Shown: positions 5,173-7,441 of the stretch, piece after piece
Layout: each line of letters starts with the position of its first letter
How positions within the stretch are numbered: the first letter of the stretch is position 1
Source of the DNA: Chlamydiota bacterium
GTDB lineage: Bacteria > Chlamydiota > Chlamydiia > Chlamydiales > Rhabdochlamydiaceae
Assembly (NCBI GenBank): GCA_023269365.1
Contig: JAHFTN010000083.1
Coordinates: 1 to 7,441, forward strand
Direction: 5' to 3'
DNA: 7,441 bases
Translations under genes and position numbers: made by a program
The notes under the pieces: model-generated
What the model was told of the DNA's origin: nothing
Database searches by the model: none
Seen by the model: only the letters and a program-made list of their open reading frames with translations

Positions 5173-7386
5173 ATTGTCAGAGCTTAGAGCCCATTTCGAT
5201 TCGAGCTGGATCAGATCGACATGGTACAGGTGGACTTGGATCGGGTCTGCAATCTTGTAGATCTTTCCAGAGCGGCGACCTACGAGGGCTTGCCTCTGTT
5301 CCTCATAGACAAAATAGTCGTTTTCAAGTTCAGAGATATGTAAAAAGCCCTCCAGTGAGAGCTCTTGGAGCTCAAAAAAGAGGCCAAAGGGTTTAATCTT
5401 TGTCACAAGAGCTGGATAATTCCGTGTTGGATCTTCTTGGAAATATTTATTGAGTAGACGTAGTTTTTTAAGTGTCTTAACGCTCATTTCAGCGCGGAAG
5501 CTGATCCTCTCTTGATCAGAGCAGTGGCGAGCGATTTTTTCTAAGGAGAGCTCTTTTGGCTCTTCGTCGAATAAAAGCCTTTCAATCACGAGATCAGAAT
5601 ACCTGCGGATCGGGCTTGTAAAGTGGCAGTAGTGCTCGAGGGCAAGGCCGAAGTGCCCCACATTTTCTTGGGAGTACTGAGCAAGGCGCATGCTCCGGAT
5701 GAAGGCGATTGAGAGTTGCTGCGCGAAGGGGGTTTTTTTTGCTTCCTCGAAGAGGGATTGCAAATCTTGCGAAGTCGCCTTGAGTGGCACCTTGAATCCA
5801 AAGAGGCGCGCCATCTTCAAAAATTCTTCAAAATTCTCCTCCTGAGGTTCCTCATGGACGCGGTAGATCAGCTCTTTGCCCCGTTTGTGCAGCTCGAGTG
5901 CGACCGTTTCATTGGCCTTGAGCATGAACTCTTCGACGAGCTGATGAGTGATATCGTATTCGATTTTTTTAAAGCCGGTAGGCTCCCCTTTCTCATTGAT
6001 GACAAGGGAGAGCTCTGCAAGGGAAAAGTCGATACTGCCCCGCTCGTAGCGTTTCTGCTTTAAAAGGCCACAGAGCTCCACCATGAGTTTCAGTGTTTTT
6101 GCATGAGGGCTTTTTGTCTTCCCATCTAATACATCTTTAGCTTCGTAGTAGGTGAACCGTTTTTTGCTGTTGATAAAGCCGCGCACTACTTCATGTTTAA
6201 CGAGAGTACCTTGTTTATCGAATTGCATGAGGACAGAGACGGTGAGCCTTTCTTTGTCGGGCTGCAAGCTGCACAGCTCATTGGAGAGCTCTTCGGGGAG
6301 CATCGGGATGCAAGTGCCGGGAAGGTAGGTGGAATTGCCTCTTAAAAAAGCCTCTTTGTCTAAAGCATTTCCGGGAACCACGTAGTGAGCGACGTCGGCG
6401 ATGTGGACCCCTAGATGGTAGTGTCCTTTGCGATCTTTAGTTAAGGTGAGGGCGTCGTCGAAATCTTTAGCTGTATCGGGATCAATGGTGAAACACTCTT
6501 CTTGAGAAAAGTCGCGCCTATTTTTCAACTCTTTTGCGGCGACCTTTTTTCCATATTTTTTTGCCTCATCGATGGCAGCTTTAGGGAAGGTGTTCCTTAA
6601 GTCAAACTCTTCAACAGCAGCAAGAGTATCGGTAGCGGCGTTGTCAATTGAGCCCAGGAGGTGGGAAAATTCCCCGACGGGCATCTCTTGCTTAGAGCCC
6701 CAGTCTTTGATGTCTAAGATCACCCGATCTCCGATCTTGAGACGACTCTCTTTGGAGGGAAGCACGCGCACGGGTCTAGTGGCACCGAGCAGAGGGACGT
6801 AAGCTAAGATTGATTTGTCAGCAGAGACATGGTTGATAATCCCCGCCGCATGTTTTCGAGCGCGCTTGGTCACAGCGATGATTTTGCCTTCGGGTCCTTT
6901 TTCTGAGACGACACCTGTATGAAGGACCACTTCGACAACATCTCCATCAACGGCGGTATCTGTGAGGTGTTTGGGAATGAAGATGTCTTGAGGGTTCTCT
7001 AGTGGGTGATCGGGGATGACAAAGCCAAATCCCTTGGGATGCATCCGCAGAACGCCGCTTACTACATCTGGCTTCTCTGTTTTAATGGAAAGGGTATCGT
7101 TGTGGATCTCAATTTTTCCTTCGGAGATAAGATCTGAGATGACATGGGCACAGGTGTCAATGAGTTGCGAGGGGATGTGAAGGCGGGTGAAGAGCTCCTT
7201 TTGGGTCAGGGGTATGTAGCGCCTTCCTCCTAGACATTGCAGCAAGGTTTGAGAGAGATTGCTCAAGAGTTGTTGCTGTTTTGAAGAGAGGGGTAGAGCT
7301 ATTTTTTTGGGTAAAACTTTACGGGTAGCTGGTTTTTTTTTGGGAGTGAGGGGTATTGTTTTTTTTAAAATTTGTTTTTTTGCCAT
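5152..7386 (-). CDS. rnr: Ribonuclease R (3'-5' exoribonuclease)
   Basis: A 744-residue RNase R/VacB of the RNase II superfamily, which degrades structured RNA processively from the 3' end and acts in mRNA turnover and rRNA quality control in the cytoplasm. Domains in order: a Lys/Pro-rich tail (1-35), a winged-helix domain (about 36-103), cold-shock domain 1 (about 108-172, GVLRMHPKGFGFVIPD at 111-126), cold-shock domain 2 (about 178-245), the RNB catalytic domain (about 290-615) and an S1 domain (about 655-730), ending in a basic RRPRK. Catalytic signatures are intact: IDPDTAKDFDDA at 301-312 supplies the metal-binding aspartates, followed by HIADVAHYV at 328-336 and FTSPIRRYSDL at 589-599. 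The ATG at 7386 fits the family's Lys-rich start; no ribosome binding site is seen at normal spacing (AGAGGG is 15 nt away). In Chlamydia the homologue (vacB) follows dnaK, from memory; the upstream gene is not visible here. Confidence 0.98.
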   Translation of the reverse strand: MAKKQILKKTIPLTPKKKPATRKVLPKKIALPLSSKQQQLLSNLSQTLLQCLGGRRYIPLTQKELFTRLHIPSQLIDTCAHVISDLISEGKIEIHNDTLSIKTEKPDVVSGVLRMHPKGFGFVIPDHPLENPQDIFIPKHLTDTAVDGDVVEVVLHTGVVSEKGPEGKIIAVTKRARKHAAGIINHVSADKSILAYVPLLGATRPVRVLPSKESRLKIGDRVILDIKDWGSKQEMPVGEFSHLLGSIDNAATDTLAAVEEFDLRNTFPKAAIDEAKKYGKKVAAKELKNRRDFSQEECFTIDPDTAKDFDDALTLTKDRKGHYHLGVHIADVAHYVVPGNALDKEAFLRGNSTYLPGTCIPMLPEELSNELCSLQPDKERLTVSVLMQFDKQGTLVKHEVVRGFINSKKRFTYYEAKDVLDGKTKSPHAKTLKLMVELCGLLKQKRYERGSIDFSLAELSLVINEKGEPTGFKKIEYDITHQLVEEFMLKANETVALELHKRGKELIYRVHEEPQEENFEEFLKMARLFGFKVPLKATSQDLQSLFEEAKKTPFAQQLSIAFIRSMRLAQYSQENVGHFGLALEHYCHFTSPIRRYSDLVIERLLFDEEPKELSLEKIARHCSDQERISFRAEMSVKTLKKLRLLNKYFQEDPTRNYPALVTKIKPFGLFFELQELSLEGFLHISELENDYFVYEEQRQALVGRRSGKIYKIADPIQVHLYHVDLIQLESKWALSSDNKRRPRK

Positions 7387-7441
7387 TCGTGGTTATATAA
7401 ACCCTCTGGAAGATAAGTGCCCCATCAGGGCTTCTGTGTGT

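Noticed and set aside
7415..7431. Small GCCC/GGGC hairpin upstream of rnr as a terminator of the preceding gene
   Set aside because: Only about four base pairs and no proper T run follow; the preceding gene is outside the window.
7387..7441. Possible C-terminal end of an upstream gene (one minus-strand frame is open to a TAA just before rnr)
   Set aside because: Only about 15 codons are visible, with no recognisable motif; an open frame of that length is expected by chance.

Overview
The window looks like a chromosomal segment of a member of the Chlamydiota, probably outside the Chlamydiaceae (an 'environmental' chlamydia). Three things point there: a 53-aa basic protein of the type restricted to the PVC superphylum (Planctomycetes-Verrucomicrobia-Chlamydiae), a 57-aa basic protein that looks like a conserved chlamydial orphan, and a gene order (two small proteins, ybeY, CBS-domain hemolysin-like gene, DUF3604 gene) that resembles, from memory, the CT421.1-CT425 block of Chlamydia trachomatis. 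Base composition is moderate, with no sign of a foreign island.

Every supported gene lies on the minus strand, so transcription runs from high to low coordinates. From the right edge: rnr (RNase R, 5152-7386); an 88-nt gap with a weak terminator and a possible promoter; two tandem paralogous DUF502 membrane proteins (4410-5063 and 3755-4408) separated by 1 nt and apparently translationally coupled; a 74-nt gap with a possible promoter; then a compact run consisting of a 57-aa basic protein (3507-3680), the 53-aa PVC small basic protein (3329-3490), ybeY (2873-3328, whose GTG directly follows the previous stop codon), a CorC/HlyC-type membrane protein with a CBS pair (1566-2840) and a DUF3604 protein (1-1513) whose C-terminus is cut off by the left edge. 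No intergenic gap reaches 300 bases.

Functionally this is mostly RNA and ribosome housekeeping (RNase R, YbeY, the small basic protein) interleaved with membrane proteins of unclear role (two DUF502 proteins and the CBS protein). No tRNA, rRNA, insertion sequence, CRISPR array or phage gene was seen. I found no convincing new multi-gene system. The points of most interest are family members that have lost expected active-site or motif residues (DUF3604, the CNNM-like part of the CBS protein, YbeY), the DUF502 duplication, and the in-frame stop-start junction between the small basic protein and ybeY.
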